Part shown: positions 1 through 12,500 of the stretch, one piece after another | Position numbering within the stretch: the first letter of the stretch is position 1 | How the letters are laid out: each line of letters begins with the position of its first letter | Source of the DNA: Hyalella azteca | Taxonomy: Eukaryota > Arthropoda > Malacostraca > Amphipoda > Hyalellidae | Length of the DNA stretch: 64,000 nt | Direction: 5' to 3' | Assembly: GCF_000764305.2 (NCBI RefSeq) | Contig: NW_025937261.1 | Coordinates: 34,938 to 98,937, forward strand | Made by a program: the position numbers and the translations under genes | The notes under the pieces: generated by a model | What the model saw: only the letters and a program-made list of their open reading frames with translations | Database searches by the model: none | What the model was told of the DNA's origin: nothing

Positions 1-420
1 ACATAGTTAATCTAATTAAAAATACGGAGAGTTGACCGTTTTTAATGAATGAGTAAATTTGCTCCTGCAATTTAAACTTTTTAATTCAATTCCGCAATAC
101 TGAGGGAGAGCCGTGTGAAACGAATGTGTGAAATAATTACTGAAATTATGCGACATTAATCCTATTACAATTAGGAGGGTTGGCTTAATGAAAAGAATGA
201 GGTGAACTAATACCTGAAATTTTGCCAGATTAATCCTATTAAAAATAGGAGAATTGGTTGAGTGAAAACAATGAGTGAACTAATTCCTGAAATTTCGTCA
301 CATTAATCTTATTACAAATAGGAGGGTTTGCCGAATAAAAAGAATGAGTGAATTTATTCCCAGAATTTAAGTACTAATTAATCAATTTCCAATACGGAAG
401 GAGGGCCGCATGAAAAAATT
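1..420. repeat. degenerate tandem repeat, unit about 60-70 bp
   Basis: Five or so imperfect units recur, each with a motif like ATTAATCCTATTACAATTAG followed by GGAGGGTTGGC-like sequence and an AATGAGTGAA-like stretch. Units are diverged and AT-rich, with no reading frame kept. The array may extend to the left of the window. Confidence 0.7.
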
Positions 421-2397
421 CTACTTTGACGATACGTTTGAAATTTGTGATATGAAATTACAGTGAAATTGTCTAGATTACATTGTAATTTCCAGAAGCA
501 ATAAATGAATTATAATCCTAAAATGAAACGGACGATTTCATTTTTCGATTTGTTCTGCTGCACGCATTGCCCGAATCGAATATAAAACTTTGGTCTTCAA
601 GTGAACGTCCAAAATATCTTATACAGTTGCATCAATTATGACTGACCTCTATTATATGTAAAATTTGTTCTATAGACTTTTTGCTCGTTGTCACTGTTCT
701 TTCAACTAACCGTGTGCTTGTGCCTCACTGATTATTACTAATGCATAGGACAGATTAATAACAATTAATTGTCATTCGGTGATAATTTCACTGGTATTGT
801 CATTTTTCAAGCTCCCAATTTACTCGTCACCCATGCATGATATACCGAAATTTTTTCTTAAACATTAATTTTGCTTACTTTTTAATTATTCATTTTCCAT
901 GCGCTTCTCGTATGTTCTTTTCAGAACTCTAGGGTGACATTTTATGTTTATTCAGTTATTTTATTTCGCTTTTTCGTTAATAAAAAAAGATATTTTTGTC
1001 GGAGCCGAGACAAAAAAAAAAAGCTCTCTGGCACACAATTTTTCTTAAAAAAATATATTAAAAAAAAGACAATCTAAGGATATTTAGCCTTCCGTGTAGA
1101 AATTGTACGAGCAAAATAAAACTAAAATAAAATCAGAATTGGAAAAGATTCTTCATTCAAAAAAATAATTGAATTTTCTGGCTAACCAAATTTGGCCCTA
1201 ATAATAGGCTAAACCACGATAGGTCATTATCATGATTTTTATTTGATGAACGCTTCCTGGTACTAATTAGCAATTAAAAACTTCAAGAAAGAGGTTAATG
1301 GGCTGAAATAATTCATTTTTTCTCTTCTTCGCTCACAAGTTTGGATAAAGAACATGTCTACAGAAACACGTTAATACATTTTAACGCGGCGTAAGGTCGA
1401 AGTATTACATACATGCAAGAGCAATTTCAATGTGTAGATAAATTCATTATTTAAAACATCATTTACAAATAAAATAACGTTTTATTGCTGATTTATTTAC
1501 TTTACTTAAATGTAAATGTATGAAAATTATAATGAAATTTTGCATATCAATAAATAAAGTATTTTTCCTTAAATCTTTACCAACGTTTCACTGCAATCAT
1601 CTCATCTTAGCGTGTATGACATGCCACGCATCTTTTTCAGTTCCAGCAGACAAAAATATTTTTCAAGGACTGCACAACATTTTTTGAGTGCAAGGACATG
1701 ATGAGTTATGCAGGAATGTTCTCGAATGAATTTGACAAAAGCTGGAAAGGTTGCATGGCTTCAGATTGGAGCTTCAAAGCAGAGACTATGAACTGTGTGG
1801 CCTCTGGCAAGAAGTGAGATCATTACTCAAGAAGCTTACGCTCGCTCCTTCAATGGGATCAGAATCTATACCAATCACTGACTTTGGCTGGACTTTGAAT
1901 AGATATAGGCACGATTGCAAGCGGTTCTCTATATGATATTGCATCATTTAACGTTTGCAGCGTGTATAGTAAATTACATTGCAATAGATAGAGTGGATGC
2001 AAAATTTGAACTCGGTCACGGTTGAAAGTGCATATTTGTTTTGAAATGCTGAAGGCAGCATTATATGTCAATAAGCAATTTTAGGATGAAGATCAAATTG
2101 TGAAATATATTGTCAAGAAATATCTCGAGTTAGTTTTTTCCGCGTGTTTTGCATATGTCAAAATCTCATCAAGGAAAATTTCGTTTTTTTGTAAGAAGAA
2201 AGTAAGTCAGGGGTGGTTCTACATATCTACTGTGCTTGAACCAAATTTTCTTCTCGTTTTCATAAACTATTTTAAATTTCATACAAAGAAACCCTTTGAA
2301 ATAATAACAACACATATAGGGTTTTTATTGTAGTGTAATTCAACGAAAGAAGCTTTTGATCAGTGAAAATGTGCGCAAATTGAATGACGTTTGTCTT
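421..2397. other. AT-rich stretch without recognised gene
   Basis: No exon of the tryptophan hydroxylase regulatory domain was found here, although it lies just upstream of the first recognised exon. Open frames are short and of AT-rich composition. It is probably intron of the hydroxylase gene. Confidence 0.4.
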
Positions 2398-2972
2398 GAA
2401 CTGCAACCAAGTCTCAATGCCAGCTATTGGCGCGTAAATTCGCCTCTAACTCGGACAACACACCTCTAACTTAGCGAGCCTGCAGAAACACTGGAGCACG
2501 GTTCCGTGAACTGGAACATTTGTACTATAAATACGAGCCAAGTAAGGAAGCATCCCGTTGCTAAAATAATTTAGACGTGATTATTTTTATATTTTTATAC
2601 TGTTAATCGAAAATTTTTTTAGGTTTAAGCAGCTCATAAATAAACGAAGTGAGTTTAGTTTGTCGCACTAAGAACGCTTAATGCGACAATTAAGCTTTTG
2701 ATAGCAGGTATAATTCCGTTACAATGGACGGAGAGATGTGGCATTTGCGTGGGCCATGCACTTTTGTCGGTGGAAAAATTAGCCACGCTAATACTACAAC
2801 GTTTTTTTTGTTGTTATTTTTCGCTCACAATGTTGGGTTGAAATATGTTTTGAATTGTTACTCGAATAATTTAAAAGCAAATAATAAATTCGGGAATTTT
2901 TTTCTCTTTCCAGGGCTTCAAGGATCCAGTTTACCGCAAGCGAAGGAAACTCTTCTATGATACTGCAATGAA
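2398..2972 (+). repeat. tandem duplication, first copy (about 575 bp)
   Basis: This block is repeated from 2969 to about 3548 with moderate divergence. Each copy holds intron sequence, a pyrimidine tract with CAG acceptor, and the start of the [12 protein letters not shown] exon. The first copy is cut inside the exon, about 13 bases before the splice donor. Both junctions carry GAA next to CTGCAACC, so the break seems to use short homology. Confidence 0.85.
2914..2972 (+). pseudogene. truncated duplicate of a tryptophan hydroxylase exon, no donor
   Basis: It reads [20 protein letters not shown] like the exon at 3490, and the acceptor CTCTTTCCAG is intact. The sequence then runs into duplicated intron without the TT|GTGAGC donor. 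It could not join in frame to the next exon and is likely a non-functional decoy. Confidence 0.75.
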
Positions 2973-3489
2973 AACTGCAACCAAGTCTCAATGCCAGCTA
3001 TTGGCGCGCGTAAATTCGCCTCTAACTCGCACAACACACCTCTAACTTAGCGAGCCTGCAGAAACACTGGGGCGGGGTTCTGTGAACTGGAACATATGTA
3101 CTATAAATACGAGACAACTAAGGAAGCATCACGTCCATGAAATAATTTAGACGTGATTATTTTTATATTTTATACTTTCAATTCAAAGTTTTTTTAGGTT
3201 TATGCAGCGAGAAAATAAACGAAGTGTATTTAGAACTTTATATTGTCGCAATAAGAACGCTTAGTGCGACAGCTAAGCTGTTGATAGCGGGTTTAATTCC
3301 GTTCCAATAGACGGGGAGATGTGGCATTGGCGTGGGCCATGTACTTTAGTCGGTGTAAAAATTAGCCATGCTAATCCTACAACGTTTTTTTGTTGTTATT
3401 TGAAATGTTTAGTTGAAATAAGTTTTGAATCGTTACTCGAATAATTGATAAGCAATTAATGAAGTCGGAAAATTTTTTCTGCTTTCCAG

Positions 3490-3557
3490 GGCTTCAAGGA
3501 TCCAGTTTACCGCAAGCGAAGGAAGCTCTTCTATGATACTGCAATGAAGTACCGATT
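3490..3557 (+). CDS. Trh: Trh exon a ([12 protein letters not shown])
   Basis: Acceptor TTTCCAG and donor TT|GTGAGC. It encodes the start of the catalytic domain through YDTAMKYR and ends in phase 2. This is the second, complete copy of the duplicated exon and the only one with a donor. Confidence 0.9.
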
Positions 3558-6500
3558 GTGAGCTTAATTTTTGTAGGTTTATAAATTTGTCTGCACCAAA
3601 TTTTTAAAACAAAACGTTTCAATTTCAATTACATTTGTAATCAAAAATAAATATTCTGAGTAAAAAAAATGTGCCCGAAGCAAAATTATTTAATTTTTTA
3701 AAGAAATTACGAAAAGTTATGTTTCTTATTTCTCATCGGCATAATGAATTCATTTGAATAAATATTGTGATGTGTTCACAAAAATGTTTGCCTAAAATAA
3801 CCTGGCTGAAACTGAAATACCTAAGAAATAATAAACTGTTTAAATACTTAGTATTCATCTAGAATTCTCCCAGATAGAAGCACTATTATTGAAATTTTAC
3901 AAAATTAAATTTTTCTTAAAATTTGACCAATTGAAATCAGATGTTTGGCCATTATTTCCAATAGTGACAGCAAAATCCGTAAAAGCTTTTAACAATATCA
4001 AGCTAATCAAATAGAGTATGAATTAGAATGGATTCCCGTGTTGATAATTTTATTGACGTTGTGATTTCAACAGAACATGAAGAAAACAGGTGAATAAATA
4101 TTAAACATACTAGAAGGAATTGATTTAAGCAAAATATGTGTCTCTTCCGCAGTGGCCAGCCGATTCCAAGGGTGAAGTACACGAAAGAGGAAACTGAGAC
4201 TTGGTGAGTTTAATGAAAAAAGGATCCAAATGAACTTAAAAAATGCGTCAATTTAGTTCAAATCAGCAGAAAGTTTTCAATAATTAATTTAAAATTTATC
4301 TTTTTAATTTAAAAGAAAAATTTTCAAACATTTTATTGGTACAATCTAGTCGTTGAGAAAAATTGTGCGAAAAGAATGAAGAATGTGTTCAGAAAATTAC
4401 AACGTTTCCTTAACCACCTTGCGCTTTCATCCAATTTCTGCAGTGTAGACTCAAGTATATTTAAAAATACTAATGATTTATAAAAGCAGTCTAAGTTAAG
4501 AGACTTTCAATCTTCGTTCTTTGTTGGTAACATGAGTGTCGCATTCTCTATTTATCGCAGGAAAAAGTTGTGACGAGATGTTTGGAAGGTTAAAATGGCC
4601 TTTTTTATCGAGGGTACTAAGTTTTTGGGTGTTAGTTGCAACAATATAAAAAATAAATGTAGTCTCAAATTCTGGCATGAGGATGTAATCAATATAAATT
4701 AAAAATATTTAGAATATAATATATTAGGATGTCCATGTATTGGTCTCTCCTTCATCAGGGGTACAATATTCCGTGAGCTGCACAACCTGTACCCAACGCA
4801 TGCGTGCAAAGAGTACAACGAGAACTGGCCAATGCTGGTCAAACACTGCGGCTACAGGTAACAAAAATGCAATTAAGCCACTTCGAGTCTCTAAATGTTG
4901 ACGTTTGAAGTTTAATAGAATAGTTAACCTGATTTCGACCAGTGAGTTTGAAATTTGATCAAAACCTTACTCTAGAATATATGTATGAATTTCCTAGGGG
5001 AAGAAATTATTTGAACCATTTCTTTGATAGGAATTGAAGAATTATTTTTAAAGAGCATTGACAGGAATGTCTAAAACATATAAGAAACTGAATGCTGAAA
5101 CCTGTACTCTGCATCGAAATTTCTTTCTTGCGACCTTTTTCAGATGTAATACATTTATTATCAATAATGTTTACGAAGAGATTATTTTGGAAACTTAAAT
5201 ATATTGTTGACCATCAACATTACAACATATATAACAACGAATATCGAGTACCTATTGGAAGAAAACTGATTTTTTTTGCAACAACCTCAGATTTGCGTAT
5301 TTCAACGTGTCCAGTCAATGTTCGCCTATTTTATCAGCCCCTACAGTATTTATTCATAGAGATTCACTATGGGTAATAATGGATCAGATCAAAAAGTAAC
5401 ATGAGTGGTAATATGTGCACATGCAGTGTCAGCATGAATTACGTAATATGAGATTAAATGTTTATTTATATGATTACCGTTTGTAGAAGTGATAGTGTTA
5501 TATATTGGTAGAAATAGGTGTCGATGTAAGGGAGATAGCTCCAAAATTGGTTAGAGTATGAACAATCATAGCAGGGAATTAATGATTATAGAGGTGATAG
5601 TAATAAAGCAAGAAAATTAGTTGCGTACATTGAGAAGTAGTATGTAGGAATAGTTAGGCTTATTTTGAATAAATGCTTGTTTTAAACCGATTGCTGTTGC
5701 AATTATAATTGTGGAAAAGTTTTGAAGATCGTTTGAACAGCAACCATGTTTAAGCTACCCCACACATTAGAGTTACGAAAACGGAAGTTTATTACTTGTC
5801 TGGACTCGACGTGTATTACAGTAGTGTTATTGCTTACAATAAATCGCAATTTCGAGCTCTCTTATATGCAAATGTCACGAACAAATAGCCGTTGATGGGT
5901 TCTTCATCTCTCAGAGTTAACCGCGAAAAAGTCATTCATGTGCCGTAAAGTCATTTTTTGTGATCCTGATTTTCATCAGTAAATTGGAGCCTGGGTGCTA
6001 TCACCATATTTACGAAGAAAACTTCGAGAAGTTGGTCCCAAATATTATGACCAATTGTTTCTTCAATGATTAATCCATGTCTCTTAACTGGTTATTCAAG
6101 GTGGGAATAAGGTGGTTAAGTTCCTCAGAAATATACCATGTATTCGTTCAAACTCCTCTGAAGTACTTTATTATTGTGTGCAGGGAAGACAACATCCCAC
6201 AGCTCGCTGATATTGACGCTTTCCTGCGAGGTAAAAATTTTGTATGGTAAAATGTGTCAGTAAATTTAAGCAAGAAATTTTCTTTATTATTATTACGGGG
6301 CAATTAGCATATGAAATTCGAGGAAAATAATTGTGAATGAATATTTTCGATACTCTCGGAATGCTCAACTAAAATCCCAATTTTATTCAATGAACTGAAA
6401 ATAATGCGGAAATTGGAAAATGTAATTACTTCAAAGTAGATTTTGAAATTAATATTATTTCGCTATAAAACAATGAATTATGATGTCTTATCGAATAGGA

Positions 6501-9500
6501 AAGACAGGCTTTACTCTGCGGCCAGTGGCAGGCTATCTCTCCCCTCGCGACTTCCTAGCAGGACTGGCCTTTCGCGTGTTCCACTGTACCCAGTACATCC
6601 GGCATTCCTCGGACCCTTTCTACACCCCAGAGCCGTGAGTATATCAGGCATTCATCCTATATCTTCTACACTCCGGAGCCCTGAGCACATCCGGCATTCC
6701 TCGGACCCCTTTCTACGCCCCAGAGCCGGGAGTATATCAGGCATTCATCCCATATCTTCTACACTCTTGAGCCTTGAGTACATCCGGCATGCTTCTTACC
6801 CCATCTACACATCAGAGCCAAGAGTATATCAGGTATTCATCTATTACACTTCTGAACCCTGAGTACATCCGGCATTCCTCGGACCCTTTCTACACACCAG
6901 AGCCGTGAGTATATCAGACATTCATTCCATCTCTTCTACACTCTTGAGCCTTGAGTACATCCGGCATTCCTCGGACCCTTTCTACACCCCAGAGCCGTGA
7001 GTATATCAGGCATTCATCTCATATCTTCTACACTCTTGAGCCTTGAGTACATCCGGCATTCTTCTGACCCTTTCTACACCTCAGAGCCGTGAGTATTTAA
7101 GGCATTCATCTCATATCTTCTACACTCTTGAGCCTTGAGTACATCCGGCATTCTTCTGACCCCTTCAACACACCACAGCCATGAGTATATCAGGTATTCA
7201 TCTTTTACACATCTGAGCCTTGAGTACATCCGGCATTCTTCTGACCCCTTCTACACACCAGAGCCATTAGTGTATCAGACATTCATTCCATCTCTTCTAC
7301 ACTGCTGAGCCGTGACCCTAACAAAATTTTGGTGCGTACCTGACCCTCAAATACGCGTACGTGCCGCCTATATATAGGACTCGGGGAGCACGCAAATCAG
7401 CTTCTCTATGCCCGCTTCGCCTTACGGTTTGAGAGGCAGCTTATGAACAGCATTCTAGCTCAGTATGGCTGGCTAGGCCAACACCTATCATACCCTCAAG
7501 TGAACATAAAATCGGAAAAAAATTCTGACCATAAACTGATTTCGATCGATTAGCCAAGCAGACCCAGAATAACTTAGCGTTGAGCGACTATTCGGACGAA
7601 GCCTAGGCGGTCCACGAATTTTGGTAGGGGAGTATATAATGCATTACCCATATCCCTTTGACACCCCTTGAGACCCAAAGACGTGAATAAATCAGCCATT
7701 ACCCTTGTTCCTTTGACATCTCGCATTCGTGAGTATATCAAGCATTCCACTTGTCTCTTTTACACCCCACAGGGCCCATACTTTCAAAAATGGTTAAGAG
7801 ATCGTAAGTTCATCAGCCAATCATTGACGGCCTTTCAAGCCAAATCCACCAATCATAGACAAGAAAATAGAGCGTAAGTACTTACGTTCACTTAGCCAGT
7901 TTTGAAAGTATGGCCCCCAGGGTCGTGAGTATATCAGACATTCTTTCGAGATCTTAGACACGCGAGAGCCGTAAGTCGAGATCACGCAGAGTAAAGGATG
8001 ACGAACATAAACTTTTGCACGGATTATGTTTGATTAGAAATTCATACAAACTTTATCACAGGAGTTTCATAGACCAGTTAATTGCAACTTCACATATGTT
8101 AGTCGTTACAAATATGAGTAAAGAAATGATGCCCTCCAAAATTCTATTGGTCTCCATACCTCAACGGGCTATTTTGACCTGTGCATTGATTTTCACATTG
8201 ACCCCCTAAATACATTGATTTTTCATTTGAAAACATGGTCAGCGTAAGGAGATGCAGAAAATGCAGTATGATAATTTTAGGACAGTATACTAAAATTTTT
8301 TCGTGATAATGCTAATTTTCCGGCGAGAGACAAATAAAAAATCTGTGATTTTAATAACTAGTTAAAATTTGCGAAAAGCTGGGAAGCTCATATGCAAATG
8401 TTTTATTGGGTTCACCTAATTCAAAATTCCCGTTTATGCAATCGAAGAAAATTTGTTATTGAACTCTTCCTGGGAATGATCGTCATGCCCTGTGTACGCA
8501 GGGACTGCTGTCACGAGCTGCTGGGACACATGCCACTCCTGGCATGCCCCAGCTTTGCTCAGTTTTCCCAGGAGATCGGCTTGGCCTCCTTGGGCGTCAG
8601 TGATGAGGAACTCACTAAGATTGCAGCTGTAAGATAACGCTTTGATAATCATAGATAACTAATCATAGCTGTAAGATAACTCATCGAAAATCATAATACT
8701 ATGATGTTCGTCTCCAAACTGTTGGGACTTCGTTCCATTTTGACAAGATATGTTTTTTTTTCATTTACTTACATTTCAGTTATATTTTGAACACTTCCTT
8801 CTCAAGTGCATTTCTATATTTCGACAGATAGATTCATCCTAGACGTTGGTCTGCAATATCATTGATAGAACAATATGCATTACAAAATTTAGTAGGAACA
8901 AATACATTTTTACGGTTTTCTAATTTGATAACATACCGTGATGAGCAAAAAGTTAAACTTTACTTTTACATATACAAACGCTTGTGGGAGACTTTTTTGG
9001 CCTTCATCTCTCTCATGTCATTCCTCGTCCTCTGGACGAAATTCCTGATTGAATTACAACCTAAATGGCGGCTTGGGTCTGCCAATTATGCACCATTTAT
9101 GGAGGTTTGTGTTCTTACCGTCAGAAATTCTTGAAGTTAGCTGAACATAAAGGGAGAATGAGAAATATAAACGTTATGTCGGAAGCCGACTGGTTAGAAA
9201 GTAAAATCTGGTCATCTTCAAAATTGATTTAATGATCAGCATTTCGAGCTTTTCTTCCGTAATTAGAAAATGGATTAAAATCGTCAAAACTTCACGACTT
9301 GCAATATGAAAAGAATATGTGTTGAATAATCTAATATAAACTATTGATTTTAACAATTTTTCGGCATTTTCGATTTCCATTTGAGTTCTTTTTATTGAGG
9401 CTTAATTTTCGATGTGAAATCATGTAAAAGTAATTGCAGCGCGTTACAATAATTCGAGTCAAGTTGAAATTTTGGGGTGGTGATTGAAATGCTCTCATGG

Positions 9501-12500
9501 TCGGCTGTCCAAGGTAATTGAATCAGATTTTTATATGATGTATATTCAGTCTGACGTCGGAAAATAATTAATTTTATATTTTTTTCAGCTGTACTTCTTC
9601 ACTGTCGAGTTCGGACTTTGCAAAGAGGTAAGAAAAATTAGTTGCCACAAATATGGCATTTACTTACTTGTTCGCAACCTTCACAAAAACAGAATCAAAA
9701 TCCGAAAATTGGCGCAGAAGTGAAAATTATCACTCTGATAAGTTCGTGAAAAAGGATTGGTCCTAGATTTTACGAGCTCTGCTATAAAGCATAATGGACT
9801 TCACGTTTCAATTCATAGGTCTCATTAACTTTACCTATTCAAAATGCTTTAAAAAGTATGTCAGATACATAAATAATTTTTTCAACATCTTATAATCGAG
9901 ATTAAATCTGTGATATAAACCAAACCCCCCTCCCAAAAAAAAAAAACAGCAAATGTCCGTGATAGTTAACTAAAAAATAACTTTTCGCCTACCCCAGTGG
10001 CCCCTGCGCTTTTTTTGTCAAAATTTGTATTTTTTCAATATACGCAGAGTAAACTTTATTTACCGCTAAAATTACTCAATATTGCAATATAGTGAAGCTG
10101 TGGGTTAAAAAATTCCACACTTCTAGAAAGCCACGCAAAATTTACTCTTATTTATTTTAGAATTGGCAGCGCAATAACCAGATGTTATTTTATTAGTTCA
10201 ACTCTAGTATATTACAAATGCTCTGTTAGATAATCTTATACATGTACCATTTCATCGCGCATAAGTTTTTTTCATAGATCGACTTTATATTAGAAGCCTT
10301 TAATAGTGGAAGCAGCCAACAAAAATCATTTATTTTACTGGCCGCTCGAGAAGGCTATCGGTCACAAAGGCAGAGCGAGTCGAGAATATCAGCTTACTTC
10401 ATTTACATATCTGCAGCCAGCCTCACATAAAGGGAACGCACCTGTTATTTTTTTCTTAATTTAGCACAAAAAAATACACTGTCACTGTTGCTTAGAATCA
10501 GGTTTGTAACTACACATCAAAAGAAATTTTCGATAGTTTCTCGATATATCGTTGGGTTTCCTGTCTTTGGTTCTGAAAACAAAATTAATTTGACATACTA
10601 AATTAATCTTCTCATGTTTCTAGTAATATTTACATGTGTTTGGGAACTATTTAGAGAAAAATAATATCCGGGATGCATAAATAACTAAATCAACTACAAG
10701 TGAAACACAAACAGCAATATTCATACATAAGGTTTGATTAAAGAACTCGCATAGAATTTGTAATTTATTTGAATTAAAATAATTTATTAATAATTTATAG
10801 AGAGAGAGAGATAGACAACTTACGAAGTAGAGTGATTTGTTCTGTAGAGTAAAAACATAAATGAAGTGTCCAAGGGATACAAACTTATCGTATTTCAAGG
10901 CTGGATAAATTAGACAATTTCACGTTTGAAATCGTAAACAGTGTCGAACACTCACAACCCTAATTTTTTAATTGAAAACAAAGAAATAAAATTTGTAGTA
11001 CTCATTTGACGCGATAAATAAAGCCATGATATATCATAGATTTTCGAAGCACCTGACCAAACATAATGTTCGCCAAAAGATGACTTCGGTTGGCCTACTC
11101 TACGGCAGCAATTGTTTGTAATTGAGTTACGCAGCAAGACGGAATTGAACGCTTCACTAAACCGTGTTGCTTAATGACTTCGCGATCGCGCTCCATGGGC
11201 TTCATTAATTCAATGTCGTGCGCCACGGAGCGGGAGAATCTCAACGTACGTTAGGACAGCTCCTTAAAATACTCGTATTTATTGATGTGACATCTATAAC
11301 AAAACCTTATTGAGGAGCGAAAATGTTTTGTTTAAAAAGTAAAAATTTAACTGACTAAATTTGCAGGTAATCCATGCTAGTTGTTCTTCGTCTGATTCCC
11401 CTAACTCTGGTTTGAATTTAATTTGCCAATGAACTAAAAACCGCTGGCATATGAGAATTTAATGCATACGTTTATTTTTATAACTTTCAAACACATTTTA
11501 CACGCAAGATGAACCTCAAAATCATCATATGCAACGAATTAATATAAGTTAATGATTGTAATGATAAAATATATTAATGTAATGATAAAATATATTAATA
11601 TATTATTTAAATATATTAGACATGTAATGATAAAATATATGATTTACAGCAAGGACAGCTACGCGTGTACGGCGCTGGGCTTCTGTCGAGCGTCGCGGAG
11701 TTGCGTCATGCGCTCTCCTGCGCTGCGAAAGTAGAAGAGTTCGTCCCTGAGCGCGTGAGCTCCGTGGAATGTCTCGTCACGACTTTCCAGCGCCAGTACT
11801 TCTACACCGACACCTTCGAGCAGGCCAAGGAGGCGTTGAGGTAAGGCCTTCCTTCCAGCGCCAGTACTTCTACACTGACACCTTAGAGCAGGCCAAAAAG
11901 GCGCTGATATAAGTCCTTCCTTCCAGCGTCAGTACTTCTACACCGACAACTTTGAGCAGGCCAAAGAGGCGTTGAGTTAAGTCCTTCCTTCCAGCGCCAT
12001 TTCTTCTACACTGATTACTCCGAAAAAGCAAATTAAATAGGAGTCGTAGAGGAAAGTCATTCCTTCCAGCACCAGTACTTCTTCACCGACACATTCAAGC
12101 AGGTAGAGGAGGTTTCGGGATAAGGTAGCGTACTCGTGTAAATATAACACGGTTTCAATTACATCTTTGATAGAAACAGTAGTTTTAATAAAAAAATTCT
12201 TCAATGATTAAGGTCTTTTCTTTATAATTGTTGCAGGGAGTACGTGAGTCGCATCCAGCGCCCTTTTAGCGTGCGTTATAACGCTTATACGCACAGCGTC
12301 GAGGTTCTCACCGACACCAACAAGTTGGCCAACATGGTCTCCGAGCTGAAAGGCGATCTTTGCATCGTTCGCAACGCTTTAGTAAAGTTGCAGGTGGGTC
12401 TACCGTTTTTCGTGAATACAGTAAAATTCACGAATTTACTGCAGAATAAATGATAAATCAGTCAGCAAAATTCTCAAATTGGATAATTGTTGAAAAGAAT

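Noticed and set aside
6443..6862. 139-residue open frame rich in Ser, Pro and His
   Set aside because: It overlaps the tryptophan hydroxylase exon in the wrong frame and continues through the exon-tail array.
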